Shown here one piece after another: positions 17,596-29,027 of a stretch of 64,000 bases of DNA. The notes under the pieces are model-generated. The model was given only the letters and a program-made list of their open reading frames with translations, did not search any database and had not been told where the DNA came from. This DNA is from Haematococcus lacustris (Eukaryota > Chlorophyta > Chlorophyceae > Chlamydomonadales > Haematococcaceae): the NCBI GenBank assembly GCA_030144725.1, contig JASKMD010000017.1:10802036-10866035 (forward strand), written 5' to 3'. A program made the position numbers and the translations under genes. Position 1 is the first letter of the stretch. Every line of letters starts with the position of its first letter.

Positions 17596-17799
17596 GTGTA
17601 GTTAGGGTATCTTGAAAGTCACACAAGCAGAAGGGCAGCACAGCAGCTGTCATGCCGCGTGCTGGGCATGGTGTTCTAGCCTATATGATGGCCTATGCTG
17701 GTCAAAGCAGGTGCCTGACCGTGCACACACTTCTGTCACGAGATGTTCATGTGGCTGGAGCATCATGACTTTGTTCTGGCCACCGTCTACCACCACCAC

Positions 17800-17960
17800 C
17801 ATCCTCAATGTAACCCTCCACCAACACCACCCTCTCGCCCACCCTCACCCTCACCCACCACCCTTCACCACCACCCTCACCACCACCCTTCACCACCACC
17901 CTACACCACCACCACCCTCCATCACCACCCTCACCCTCCGCCACCACGGCACTGCCACTG
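17800..17960. repeat. CCACCACCCT-rich tract
   Basis: Imperfect CCACCA/CCCTCA repeats in non-coding sequence of the kinase gene region. Confidence 0.75.
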
Positions 17961-18595
17961 CCACCACCACTCACTGGCTGCTGGGGGATCACACTGCCCC
18001 AGATCTTGCTGTTGTTCTGTTGCACTCGAATGAATCGGCCTGAGCTGGCTTCCCATGGAGAGGGCAGCAGCTGCTCCGGCCCCCATGCCGACACAAAGTT
18101 CAGGCTGGGTTCCATAGGGAATACGCTAGGGCCCAGGCCATTCAACCGCTGCACGCCTGAAGAACCAGTAGAGCCACAGGCATGCGGGCGGGTGGGCAGG
18201 CAGGCAGGCGACAGGCTGGTAGCGAGCGGGTGATCAAGCAGGTGGGCAGGCGGGGTGGTCCCGACTGGTGCCAGCTTGGTTGGACCAGCGGGGCCAGCTG
18301 CCTAGCCACTTTGAGCATGTCCGCTGAGGCCCAGCTCCTCTTGGCTCCGCCCTCCTCCTCCACTATCTAGCCAGCCAGCCAGTCAGCTGTGTGGCCAGGG
18401 CAGGGCTGCACCACCCTGCAGCTAACTTTACACGATAGGGCTGAGGCCTGCCGCAAGGCTCCCGGCTTACAGCACATTGTTCCCCTACTAATGGGTAGGA
18501 GCTGTGTTATCTGAAGTCCGAACTGTGTATTTGAGACACACAGCCTGCACCAATGCAGCAAGCCGCTTGCAGCTGGCGACTGCCAGGCAACCCAC

Positions 18596-18731
18596 CTGTG
18601 TCTTGAATCAGCAGAGGGGCGGAGGGCGGCACCTGCCGCACGCTCACCAGCCGCGTGTTCAGCCAGACGGAAGTGGCAGGCGCAGGCTGCAGCCGCTCGA
18701 TGGTCACGCTGCCATTGCTGGGGCTGGAGAC
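18596..18731 (-). CDS. Receptor-like kinase: ectodomain exon
   Basis: A 136-bp exon between CCCCCAG and ACAG/GTGGG. It encodes a strand-rich segment with VSSPSNGSVTIERLQ and TSVWLNTRLVSVRQ, a glycosylation site NGS, and no cysteines. The position between other ectodomain blocks and the absence of stops favour a genuine exon; its neighbours in the mature transcript could not be fixed. Confidence 0.5.
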
Positions 18732-19032
18732 CTGGGGGAAGGTGGTGGAGCAGGTCAGGAGTGTGAGGGGCACACACGTGTGTCAGGTGCGCATGGGGTG
18801 GGGCTCAACGCCGCACGCCTTGCACCCTCCTCTCCACAGCCTTGTGATGACACTGTGGTCCTGGCTCCTGCCCCAGCTCCCACGCCTGGCCCTGAACAGC
18901 CTCACAACACACCCTTGTGCCCCCCACCTGGCCCCAAGCCAGACTCTACCCTTGACCCAGGCTCTGGCCCTGGCTGTACCCCTGCCCCTGACCCTTGTCC
19001 CTGGCTCCCACCCCTTGTCCCTGGCTCCCACC

Positions 19033-19210
19033 CCTTGCCCTTGCCCTTGCCCTTGCCCTTGCCCTTGCCCTTGCCCTTGCCCTTGCCCTTGCCCTTGCCC
19101 TTGCCCTTGCCCTTGCCCTTGCCCTTGCCCTTGCCCTTGCCCTTGCCCTTGCCCTTGCCCTTGCCCTTGCCCTTGCCCTTGCCCTTGCCCTTGCCCTTGC
19201 CCTTGCCCTG
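19033..19210. repeat. (CCCTTG)n hexanucleotide array, about 29 copies
   Basis: A nearly perfect array directly next to the donor of the ectodomain exon ending at 19216; (CAAGGG)n on the transcribed strand. Confidence 0.95.
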
Positions 19211-19215
19211 GGTAC

Positions 19216-19345
19216 CTGGAAGTGCACCAGGTCGTAGCACCAGCTGTCCACCAGGCTGCGGTTGCCAGCCATGGCCAGCCACCAAGCCATCTGCACAGCC
19301 ACCAGGGCAGCCAGGCTTGCACATCTCATCCTCTCAAGGGGCTCT
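19216..19345 (-). CDS. Receptor-like kinase: probable ectodomain exon
   Basis: Encodes SLAALVAVQMAWWLAMAG followed by NRSLVDSWCYDLVHF and a donor CAG/GTACCC at 19216. The pattern resembles the LATAL...LLWL module of the exons at 15.1-15.6 and 20.3 kb. The acceptor is uncertain, so the upper limit is approximate. Just downstream in the transcript the intron holds a long CAAGGG array. Confidence 0.5.
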
Positions 19346-19462
19346 CCCACAGCAAAGGCACATGGGGCTGTGAACAAGGTTAGGTCTGCAGCTGTGGGTC
19401 TGCAGAGACAAGGCCGTCAGGGGTCATGCTGACGCATGGACGTGGCAAGGCAGCGGCCGCAC

Positions 19463-19527
19463 CTCATCTGCAGGGAGCAGCAGGGTGACGTCCTGCTGCT
19501 GGAAGCGAAACCCACTGCGCCCAAAGG
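19463..19527 (-). CDS. Receptor-like kinase: short ectodomain exon
   Basis: A 65-bp exon between GGCGAG and GAG/GTGCGG encoding GFRFQQQDVTLLLPADE. The VTLLLP strand matches NVTLLLPDLE in the 15-kb exon, which supports a repeated module. Confidence 0.5.
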
Positions 19528-19915
19528 CTCGCCTGGCACAGCACAGCACAGTATCATCATCATCACTATCATTATCATTATCATTACATGGCAATTGCTG
19601 ATGTGCCAGAAAAATACTGAAGACTGCACCAAATTAGCTTGCTGCCATTCAGCCACGCCCACCAAGGCTCCGCCTGCTATGCTATTGGACGGTTGGAAAA
19701 TCACAGTCATGCAGACTATGCCAAAGGGCACCTCCAAGGGACCTGGGCTGTGTCTTGGTTGCAGCTTGGTATACGGCCCTACACAGCCACCCCTACATGG
19801 GCCAGCTATGCCAACAGCATCCACTGACGCCTGGGCTACACGGTTCCAGGTCAGAGGCACAGCGCCCAAGGGCCTGCCTGCCTGCTCTGCTGCCGCCCCC
19901 TGACCTCACCCTCAC

Positions 19916-20059
19916 CGACTGTACTGGGCGACAAAGCCCGCAGCCGTGAAGAAGGAGAGGGGGGTGGCCAGTGACGGCCCCACCGGCAGGTTGGCCTGGG
20001 TCAGGTTCATCAGCACCAGGCTAGCCGTGGACCTCGTCACGTCTACCAGGCCGCACCAC
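19916..20059 (-). CDS. Receptor-like kinase: ectodomain exon
   Basis: A 144-bp exon between GCGTCAG and CAGTCG/GTGAGG. It encodes LVDVTRSTASLVLMNLTQ and LATPLSFFTAAGFVAQYS. LVLMNLT is the same strand-plus-glycosylation-site pattern as LVLLNVT at 15.2 kb and FIYVLSNISLQ at 26.2 kb. Confidence 0.6.
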
Positions 20060-20319
20060 CTGACGCAGGCAAACCAAGCAGGTAGGGGTCACTGCCTGCC
20101 TGCGGGTCATCGATTGCACCTCCTAAGCGCACCTCCAAAGGGCACCTTTAAAGGACCTGGGTTGTGTCTTGGTTAGGCAGCTCCTACACAGCCACCCCTA
20201 GGGCATACACCCCTTATACATGGCATACACATGGGCATGGTCCAAAGGGCACCTCCAAAGGGCATTACCAAAGGACCTACAGCCCCTACACAGCCACCCC
20301 TAGGGCAGTGGTCACGCAC

Positions 20320-20450
20320 CCCGCCCAATCCAGCTCGGGCCGGGGATTGTCAGTCGAGGGCACCCCTGCAAGGCACAGCAGCCACAGCAGTGGGCCAGCA
20401 GCCTGCAGCGCTGTAGCAAGCTGTGCCGCCCAATGCCAGCCAGGCTGCAT
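20320..20450 (-). CDS. Receptor-like kinase: ectodomain exon (limits approximate)
   Basis: Encodes QLATALQAAGPLLWLLCLAG, closely similar in pattern to DLATALGGLTSLLWLF in the 15-kb exon, then a donor GTGCGT at 20319. The acceptor was not settled. Confidence 0.5.
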
Positions 20451-20642
20451 CCATGAGAGCTGCCACATCTGCAACGGTGCTAGATGTCACTGGGGGTCAC
20501 AGGTGCTTGATGTGGCAGATGTGTGAGACCACACTTGTGAGACCACACCAAGCACATCACGCACCACCTGCGGTGCTAGCCAGTGACCATCTTGGGTGCC
20601 CTTGCCAGCGCGCATGCAAGCATAGGTTGGTGATGCTGGCCA

Positions 20643-22405
20643 GTGACGACGGCTGAGGCGGCTGAGGCTGTAGATGAGCCAGAGGAGCCAGAAGACCCTG
20701 ATGCGCCGCCACCCCTCACCAAGCTGCCGTTGCACCGTCGGATCCTGTACGCCATCTACGTCAATCGGTGCCCTGAGGAATGGCAGGACCCCAACCCCCC
20801 AGCACCTCCACTCAAAGGCGAAGGCAAGGGCACGGGCACGGGCAAGGGCACGGGCACGGGTCCTCGGGTGCCATCCTGCCCCCACCCTTCATCCTCACCT
20901 GCTCACATGCTCGGTCAGGTGCACACCTCATCACGATAGATAGCCGGGCCTTGCATGGGGTGTGCAGTCAGCTAGGCCTGACCATGGCCACAGCGGCAGC
21001 TTCTGAGGCAAGGAATGCCTTCCACAAGCATTGGGACAGGGTGTTCAAGGTAGACAAGTTCGCTGACCAGGGGGCTGTGTTCAATAGACAGATCTTCACT
21101 GATGGGGTCAGTGTGTGTGTGCAATACACACGCCCACTGGACTACACCCACACCCCTGGCTCCTCTGGCAGCAGCCCAGCAGCAGGCCCCTCTGGCAGCA
21201 GCAGCAGCAGCAGCAACAAACGCCCTCCAGCTGACATAGACAGCGGCCTGGCTGACAAGCGGCCGTTCCAGTTTGACCCAGCCACTCAGATGGGCATTGG
21301 GTTGGACCCCGGCGCCATCCAGGCAGTCAGCGCAGCCTCGGGGGTGTGGGATGAGGATGGCTGCCCTGCAAAGCTTCTACAGCAGCAAGCTGGCCAGGAG
21401 CCAGGTGCAGCATGACAGCGGCTTGATCCAGGCTCGCCGCAAATCTCAGCGGTAGAATGACAGCGTCAAGCTCGAGCTGCAGCACCTGCCAGCAGCCACC
21501 CCAGCAGGCACCTCCCTGGTGGCCATCCAGCGGCATGCGGCCGTCACCCTGGCCACTTGGGATGCAGTGTGGGGGGAGAACCTGCATCCCAAGTGGGCAG
21601 AGCAGAAGATGAGGCTGTACGGCGCGCAGGGTCCTGGAGCACTACTTCAAGGTGGGAGTGCCAAGCGTAGGGGGGGAAGGGGCAGGGCCAGATGATGATG
21701 ACCTCCTCACATGTGACCTGCTAGGTGTCATGTCCCCAAGCCTTTCAAGGATGGCATGCGCATCGAGTGCCTTGTGTGCCATGCAGCTGGAGAAGAAGGC
21801 AGCCATTGAGTCCCAGAAGCGGTTGGAGACCTGCAAGCAGCTGGTGGTGTTCTTTGGCAACGCACGCATTGGCACCCGGGGTGGGTGGGGGGCCGAGGCT
21901 GTGCTTCAGACCTGCCGCAAGGTGGTGGAGAGGGCCAACAGCGACGGGCCAACCGACAGGGTGAAAGGCAAGGTGGTGACAGTGGATGAGTTCCGCACCA
22001 GCAGGGTCAGCTCAGCTATGAACAGCCCCCAGCCCTGTGAGGAGGAGCTGGACCGCAGCAAGCCCACTCGGCCTGATGGCTGGAAGCCCCAGCCAGGTCA
22101 GGTGCAGGACCGCTTGTTGCGGTCAGCCTGGACCAAGCGGTGAGGCGCCAGTGCGGGGGCTCTTGTGGTGCCCCTCGTTGCACTAGGCCACCCCTGGTGA
22201 CATTGACAAATGGGTGGACAGGGACTGCAACGCAGCCATCAACCTCCAGCGGGCTGGGAAGAGCAAGTGGCGCCCACTGGAGCTGTGCAGGTGGAAAGAC
22301 CGAGCAGCGGCTCCTGCCAAGGGCAAGGAGTACCCAGCATTGGGCTTCAAGAAGCAGTGAGACCGAGCACCCAAGGCCCAAGCCCAACAGCCTGTAGCAC
22401 AGTAG
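20643..22405 (+). pseudogene. Decayed near-full-length Fanzor copy, subfamily B
   Basis: The most complete relic. It has an N-terminal acidic stretch, a segment matching the intact copy (IFTDGVSVCVQYTRP against VHTDGVAISVMFLRP), RuvC-I in MGIGLDPGAIQAVSAASG near 21295, WDAVWGENLHPKWAEQKMRL near 21565, FFGNARIGTRGGWGAEAV, VVTVDEFRTSRVSS near 21985, and RuvC-III KWVDRDCNAAINLQ near 22215. All three acidic positions survive, but there are in-frame stops (about 21456, 22141, 22358) and frameshifts that introns do not easily explain. It lies antisense between receptor-kinase ectodomain exons. Confidence 0.75.
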
Positions 22406-23308
22406 CATGTGTGCACTAGGCCATGCTTAAGCTGTTGCTTACATCAGAGCATGTGTTTCATGCCAACATCGATCGCCCAACCCTCGCCCAACCCTCGCCC
22501 GACGCTCCCAAGGGGGTGGGGGTAACGAAATTGTAGGAAAAAAGGTTGCAGATAACGCATCTCCTAGTTGTAGGGGAACTGTGCACTGGGTGATACCTGG
22601 GGAAAAGTTTGGTTGCCTGTTGCTTACTGGTCATGCTTTGAGGGGCTGGGAGGTGGTGGAGCTGTCCAAGCTGCAGAGCCTTCAGGCGGTATTGAGGGTT
22701 GGGGGGGCTGGGAGAGGGTGGAGGTGGAGGGAGAGTGGAGGTGGGGTATTCCTGACAGCCTGAGAGCGGCGGTGGTGGTGAAGGAGTACTAGGGGGGGTG
22801 CAGTGTGGAGGGTGGTGGTGGTGGTGAAGGAGATGAGAGATGGAGGATGAGGATGGGGGCGCGGGCGCGGGGCCTGGTAGAGGGGGACAGGCCAGGCATC
22901 CCTCAGACCAGCCTGGGCCTACACTGGCACCATGCCTGGGGTCTGGCATGCAGTGCATGGAGGGGCCAGCCTCCTTGTAGGGTACACAGGCTGAGCGCCA
23001 TATGTTCCATATGCTCAGGAGGGGGTGCACCAGGTCTAGCCCACACACTGACTAGTGGGGCCCTTTTCCTCCCCAGCTGGAAGCGGGCTGATCTAGGCTC
23101 CTGAGCTGCAGCTCCTGCCCGCATGCAATCTCATCCATGCACCCACACCCTGGCATTGGTGGGAAGGGGCCCTGCCCCTAGCCTTCGCCCTGTGCCTTTG
23201 TAGGCGCTGTGGGGCATGCTAGGTGCAGACATCTGGCCAGGGTCAGGCTGTGCAGCAGCTTCTGATCAGCAGCTAGTGTCACAGGTCATGCAATTGCTTA
23301 CCCCAAGC

Positions 23309-23449
23309 GCCAGGGCCAGGGCCAGGGCCAGGGCCAGGGCCAGGGCCAGGGCCAGGGCCAGGGCCAGGGCCAGGGCCAGGGCCAGGGCCAGGGCCAGGGC
23401 CAGGGCCAGGGCCAGGGCCAGGGCCAGGGCCAGGGCCAGGGCCAGGGCC
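23309..23449. repeat. (GGGCCA)n hexanucleotide array, about 23 copies
   Basis: A perfect array within the receptor-kinase gene region. It is a third distinct hexamer in the same gene. Confidence 0.95.
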
Positions 23450-23571
23450 AAGCAGACAAGCCCCGCTCCCCCCCTGCCCTGCATCATACACTACCCTACC
23501 CATCCCTACCCAGGGTCAGGCCAATGGCGCAAAAGGTTGAGCCAGCTCCACCCCACCTGCAGCCCTCGCAC

Positions 23572-23632
23572 CTGCAATGATGACGCTGTTCACCAGGGCC
23601 ACCAGGGTCACTGCCTCTGAGCACAGCTGAGC
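23572..23632 (-). CDS. Receptor-like kinase: short ectodomain exon
   Basis: A 61-bp exon between CCCTGAG and ATTGCAG/GTGCGA. It encodes AQLCSEAVTLVALVNSVII. It starts in phase 0, matching the end of the exon at 26192, so it may be the third exon of the gene. It lies just below the 20-bp minisatellite at 23.7-24.3 kb. Confidence 0.5.
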
Positions 23633-23684
23633 CTCAGGGGGGGTGTAACTCTGCAGGAGGCATACGGCACCTAGAGCTGGATGA

Positions 23685-24293
23685 ATATGGAGGGGCATGG
23701 ATGGGCATGGAGAGGCATGGAGGGGTATGGGGGGGCATGGAGGGGTATGGAGGGGCATGGAGGGGTATGGAGGGGCATGGAGGGGTATGGAGGGGCATGG
23801 AGGGGTATGAAGGGGCATGGAGGGGTATGGAGGGGCATGGAGGGGTATGGAGGGGCATGGAGGGGTATGGAGGGGCATGGAGGGGTATGGAGGGGCATGG
23901 AGGGGTATGGAGGGGCATGGAGGGGTATGGAGGGGCATGGAGGGGTATGGAGGGGCATGGAGGGGTATGGAGGGGCATGGAGGGGTATGGAGGGGCATGG
24001 AGGGGTATGGAGGGGCATGGAGGGGTATGGAGGGGCATGGAGGGGTATGGAGGGGCATGGAGGGGTATGGAGGGGCATGGAGGGGTATGGAGGGGCATGG
24101 AGGGGTATGGAGGGGCATGGAGGGGTATGGAGGGGCATGGAGGGGTATGGACGGGCATGGAGGGGTATGGAGGGGCATGGAGGGGTATGGAGGGGCATGG
24201 AGGGGTATGGAGGGGCATGGAGGGGTATGGAGGGGCATGGAGGGGTATGGAGGGGCATGGAGGGGTATGGAGGGGCATGGTGGGGTATGGAGG
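23685..24293. repeat. 20-bp minisatellite, about 30 copies
   Basis: Unit atggaggggtatggaggggc with rare single-base variants. The unit is not a multiple of three, so an open frame cycles through all phases; this explains the long spurious frames on both strands. Confidence 0.95.
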
Positions 24294-24669
24294 GATCAAT
24301 GGTACGGATGGGTCGATGGTGTAGGTTATGGATGGAGGGCAATGGAGGGGTACGGAGGGGTATGGTGCAGGTGGCCAGCAACACTCCACAGCTAGCGAAG
24401 GGTGTGAAAGGGTGGGAGGGTGCATGGCAGCCAGGCACGTCAGCTTGGCTGTCAAGGCGCTGTGTTGTGGCTGCTGCTGCTGCTGCTACCGACACTGACA
24501 CAGTGCTGTTGCTAGGCACACCACGGCAGGATAGAGAACTGGCTGTATGTCTGCATGCCAACTCCTACGCAAGATGCGTGTAAATATGGTCCTGCTGACG
24601 CATGACACAGACAAATGAAACAAAAACACGGTGCGGCTGATGCCAAGCAGGACAGAGAGTGTGGCTTGA

Positions 24670-25345
24670 CGCAGATGACAAAGTGAGCTAGGGGGCCCTC
24701 ACCCGCGGAAAAGGAAGAAGCCCATGTGCATTGTGTGTCTTGTGGGGCATGAAAAAGTGTGATGATGTGATGTGTCTCAGCAGCGGTGGAGGACACGCAA
24801 ACAGCTGTTGGTGTGCCTTGGCAGCGCTGGCATGGGCATGCGGGGTGGGTGGGGGGCCAAGGCCGTGCTGCAGGCCTGCCGCAAGGTGGTGCATAGGCCC
24901 CACAGCAGCAAGCCAACAGACAGGCTGCCTGGCAAGGTGGTGACGGTAGATGAGTGTTGCACCAGCTGGTTCAGCTCAGCTGAGACCAGGGCCCAGGCCT
25001 TTGAGAAGTGGCTGAAATGCAGCAAGCTCACCATGCCAGAAGTCTGGAATTCCCGAGCAGGTTAGGTTGCAAACCGCTTGTTGCGGTAAGCTCCGATGGT
25101 CTCGGTTTGAGGCACCGGTGTGGGAACCTTGACAGATGGGTGGACAGGGGCTGCAACTCAGCGCTCAACCTCCAGCGGTCAGGGGTGGCCTCATGCCGCC
25201 CAGTCGAGCTGTGCTGGTGTCCATGCCAATGGCAGGCACTGGCCCTGGGCAAGGAGAACCCTAGCCTGAGCTTCAAGAAGCTGCGAGGCCCAGGGCTCAA
25301 GGCTCAGGCCCAGCAGCCTGTAGCACAGTGGTGTGTGCACTAGGC
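24670..25345 (+). pseudogene. Decayed Fanzor C-terminal half, subfamily B
   Basis: Contains RGGWGAKAVLQACRKVVH, VVTVDECCTSWFSSAE (the DEFRTS motif mutated to DECCTS, with the Glu kept), and DRWVDRGCNSALNLQ, where the RuvC-III Asp-Cys pair has become Gly-Cys. It ends at a stop near 25341 after QQPVAQ. Point mutations at the conserved motifs mark it as dead. Confidence 0.7.
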
Positions 25346-25639
25346 AAGGCTAAAGCTGTTGCTTTCATCAGAGCATGTGTTTTGTACTAACGTCAATCGC
25401 CCCACCTGACAGGGGGTGGGGCAGGGAACTAGGAATTGGCCTGGGCAACAAACCCGGGTTGAGCAGTGTTACAAGGCAAGGGAGACATGTGCTGTGTGCT
25501 CAACTTCATCCAGGGTCGCAACAGCCAGGAGTTTGTGAGCTGCCCTCCAACCTCCAGGCTGGGCCCTTCCCCAGCAGCCCATCACCGTCATCTATCACCC
25601 CTGGCTGCCCAGTCTTCCCAGGCTGTTGAGGCTGCCCAG

Positions 25640-25760
25640 ACCTCCCCGTCCGCCCCCTCCACCTGCCACATGGCTGACCAGGACTGCAACACAGCGTCAA
25701 GCCTGTAGCTGGTTGGGGAGGGCTAGCGGCGCCCCATGGCGCTGTGCTGGCGGCCTGGCC
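25640..25760 (+). pseudogene. Fanzor RuvC-III remnant
   Basis: A short match (ADQDCNTASSL then stop; PMALCWRPGL) to the RuvC-III/C-terminal block, 300 bp downstream of the previous relic. Confidence 0.45.
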
Positions 25761-26191
25761 TGACGAGGAAGCAGGGCAGGATTCAATTGTTCGCTGGCTG
25801 GCGCCAACGACGCCAACGACCAGGCCAGTAGCGTCCATAGCCACGCTGGCAGCTGTTGCAGAGGTTGCTGACCTGTGCTGTGAAGGCATGAGCCAGTGGT
25901 GCTGTGGCTGGCCGCAACACATCAAGCCAGAGTGATTTCCGGCCACATTGCATGATAAGCAATATGGACATCTTGTAGCATCTTATAAGCATTTCTTGAC
26001 AACATGCAGTTGCGCTCATGTAGGCATTCAGGCAGGAAGCCCAATGAGAAGGCTGTAGCCTTCGTGTCGGATACCTGCTGTGGGCTAACCCTATGAAGCC
26101 CTACATGTGAGGGGTCTGTGACGACAGTGGCGGTTGCAGGCAGAGCACTGTGTGGTTGCAGGCAGGACAGGGGCCGAGTGCGGCCCCTCAC

Positions 26192-26928
26192 CTGGAGTGA
26201 GATGTTGCTGAGCACATAGATGAAGCTGGTGGTGCCGGCTGCCATTCCCTCTGTTGCCGCCAGCGCTGCCAGCAGCTCCGTCGCCTCCCTCACCGGCATG
26301 CTTGTGCACAACATGTTGTAGGAGGGGGGCAGGGGGCTGCCACACGTGAGGTTCAGGTGCCGAGCACGTACGGCTGCAGTGGCCCAGGAGGTGAAACGCA
26401 CCCCCCATCTGCTGATGGCCAAGCTAGAGTTCACTGAGCCTCGGCAGAGCAGGGTGGCATACTGGCCCAAGGAGGTGCAGGAGCTGGGCAGTTGCAGCGT
26501 GACGCGCTCAAAGCTGATGTTGACAGAGCCTGTGAGGGCGGAGGGGACCAGAAAGCTGAGTGGCGTGTTGGCCCTGGGGAGTGCGATGTCAGTCACCACG
26601 GTGAGGTCCTGGAAGGTGAGGGAGGTGCCTGCAGGGGTCAGGACGGCGCCTTGCTGAGGCTGCGACGCAGAAAGGGGGGCTGGCGGACATGTCTGCAGGC
26701 ACCTGGGGCGGAGGACGTGCGGCTTAAGAAGCTCAGGTCCAGGGTGGATGCTTGGGAGCCCGGCGTCCCTGCCACCGTCATGCTCCCCGTAAGGTTTAGT
26801 GCTGAGGGCGTCCATATCTCGCCGGGCCCCAGCACGCACAAGGTGTGCTGGTTCACTGAAGTACAACTGCGGGCATTGCACCCAGCAATGACGCATAGGG
26901 CCGTCAGCAGAAACAATGTACGGTCCAT
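26192..26928 (-). CDS. Receptor-like kinase: signal peptide and first ectodomain exons
   Basis: Exon 1 is 26928-26703 and exon 2 is 26628-26192; GT/AG borders and phases agree (phase 1, then end in phase 0). The start ATG at 26928 opens a typical signal peptide (MDRTLFLLTALCVIAG, cleavage likely near CNARS). Next come Cys-containing sequence and strand-rich ectodomain with several N-glycosylation sites (NLT, NIS, NSS). Exon 2 ends FIYVLSNISLQ. Assigning this start and the distant kinase exons to one gene of ~22 kb rests on the matching order of signal peptide, repeated module, stalk, membrane helix and kinase on one strand; no transcript evidence is available here. Confidence 0.7.
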
Positions 26929-27260
26929 CGCGGAGCTGACAGCGTTTCAGCGGCGATATCTGAGAATTTGGATGAGTGTGTGTGTCGATTGGGACGCGGA
27001 CGCAGTACGATGAATGTGCATCACAGTGTACGCAACTCAATGTTACTTATATGCAAAAACGATGGAGCCAAAGAATCCGATCAGTGAAAAAGTTGCATGG
27101 GAGTCTGCCCCGCGTCTTGGGCTTGATGTGCACAACATGCGACAACATCGGGTAGCCACTGACCTCTGCTATACATGTGACGTGACATGAGCATATCCTA
27201 CATGACCTGACGCATGTGGGTAGGGAGCGTCTGGACCCGTGTAACGTTACATGTTATATT

Positions 27261-28028
27261 TAAGGAGCGGTTCTGGCTCGACTAATGAGAAAACTAATCT
27301 CATTAGATTAGTCCCGGTCGTATTAGTTATTAGGTCGTCTATTAGTCGGCGTTGATTCCACATTAAGCGGTTTGATCGTATCCGTGCGGCCCCAGCGCAC
27401 TGGTCGCATCCACAAGCGCGTCCCATTTTCATTGGCCAATCCGGCTGGCCGGCTGGTCGGCCGCGGCTAGCAAGCGGTCAGGTTGCGATGTTGTTACAAT
27501 GGTATAATAAGAAACAGATCCCGCTGTCTGTGGTGATGAAAAAAGCGGAGGCGAGCAAGTTCAAGGACACTTGGGAGTTCCGTACGGTTCGGATATATTG
27601 GTATACGCCCATTGCAAGGCTTGCCCGCGGGAAGACGGCGATGGACGTGATGTCTCGAACATGAGCCAAACAAGCAGGCAACATGTCAGCAAATCCCAAA
27701 GCGGAGGCGCTTTTAACAAGCGGCGGGTTGAAGAGAACAACTATGGCCCAGTACTGCCAAGTGAGCGCGGGATGCCAGTGCCAGAGTGTCACTACTTCGC
27801 GGACTCCCTTCCGCGCGGTTGACAACGAGCATCTACAAGCAATTTTTGACATGCTGTGTGTGGACTTGCACAAGGAAACGTTCTACCGCACCACACGGCC
27901 CTCGGGAATCGAACCCCTGTGGGCACCTTGTCCAGCCACGACTAATATTAGACTAATGAGACGACCTAATGAGACACATTTGACTAATATTAGATCTCAT
28001 GAGAACTAATGAGAAAAACCGCACCCTA
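27261..28028. mobile_element. hAT-type element (inner, 768 bp)
   Basis: Ends TAAGGAGCGGTT and, on the opposite strand, TAGGGTGCGGTT (10 of 12 agree), flanked by a perfect 8-bp duplication GTTATATT (27253-27260 and 28029-28036). Subterminal regions are rich in ATTAG/CTAAT motifs on both sides, a common transposase-binding arrangement. It lies inside the outer element, so it is the younger insertion. A frame at 27571-27822 has SDILVYAHCKACPRE...NMSQ, related to the frame in the outer element. Confidence 0.92.
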
Positions 28029-28497
28029 GTTATATTGTTATGTTATGTTACATGTTACATCCCGTACAGTGCCGGTCATGTTACATAGCCTTCTTAGCTG
28101 CTCGGCTCGATTACAGTGAGCTTGTACACCCCGCCGCACTGGTCGCAACTGCTCCCGCACCAGAAAATATTTTTGGGGTCGCGGGCCGCGGGCTGCAGCT
28201 CGGCAAGCCGCAGTCGCAGTTCTAGCAGCTGCTGATGGCTGCTGCGAATGTTTCCAAGCAGCAGGTCTACAACAGTCTCAATTTGGCAGCAAATGTTGTA
28301 CTTCAGCAAGTTCGCAAATGACTGGCTCTTTCAATAGCGACGGCATTGTGGTGTGCCAGTGCAAAAGGTGCCCACCAAACAACCGGGCTGAGCTCGGCGT
28401 CGCTAACATGAGCCAGCTGCCAGGCACAAATCCAGCCAAGGCATTCAGCGGGCTGTCAGGCGCAGGATCGGACTCTTTCTCGACACGCAGCAGCTTT

Positions 28498-28556
28498 TGA
28501 CTTCTACTTCTACTTTTACTTTCACTTTTACTTCTACTTCTACTTCTGACTTCTAC
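28498..28556. repeat. ACTTCT/ACTTTT tandem tract
   Basis: About nine imperfect hexamer units inside the outer hAT-type element. Confidence 0.75.
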
Positions 28557-29027
28557 ACGCAACAACTTCTGGCTTTTACACAACCTTATCATGCATGTCC
28601 CGGTGCCGGGACGTGTGCGATTGGCGTAGCACCGTGCGGCATGCGATTAACGCTTAGTCTGCTATACGCCCGTAATGCCAGGAACCCCGTAATCGTTAGC
28701 ATGTAATATCCCGTGTAACATCCCGTGTAACACCCGTATAACCCGCAAATGTAACAGTTACATGTACGTACATGTACGTACATGAGACGCTCCCTACATG
28801 TGGGTTAACCAAGGCATACTGACACACGAAGACAAAGACCACAGTAGCTGCTCTATCGACCCCAGAGCCCGCAGCCAAGCTGGCGGCTGCCCCCAACCCT
28901 ACCGGGAAGCAAATATCGCTGAAAGAATGACATTCGTCATGAGTGACCAGGATAAGCCGCATAGAGGTGAATTGGCCCGAATCTATCCCAATTACGAGCT
29001 AAGCGCTGACACAGGCTGACCTAGGCA

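Larger units (their letters stand above)
27221..28796. mobile_element. hAT-type element (outer of a nested pair)
   Basis: A perfect 12-bp terminal inverted repeat TAGGGAGCGTCT (27221 and, inverted, ending 28796) flanked by a perfect 8-bp duplication CATGTGGG (27213-27220 and 28797-28804). Excluding the inner element and its duplication, its own length is 800 bp. Its interior encodes a short frame (28321-28500 plus) with SDGIVVCQCKRCPPN...NMSQ, resembling a zinc-binding motif; no full transposase. Confidence 0.9.

Noticed and set aside
18504..19383. Pro-Leu / Pro-Cys repeat proteins
   Set aside because: Translations of the CCCTTG array in the sense opposite to the receptor-kinase exons.
23516..24583. 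Long frames with repeated PSMPLHTPPC or GGAWRGMEG units
   Set aside because: They arise from the 20-bp minisatellite; the unit is open in all phases.
27890..27930. tRNA-like B box (GGTTCGATTCC on the minus strand)
   Set aside because: The T-arm stem does not pair beyond 3 bp and there is no acceptor stem; it lies inside a hAT-type element.
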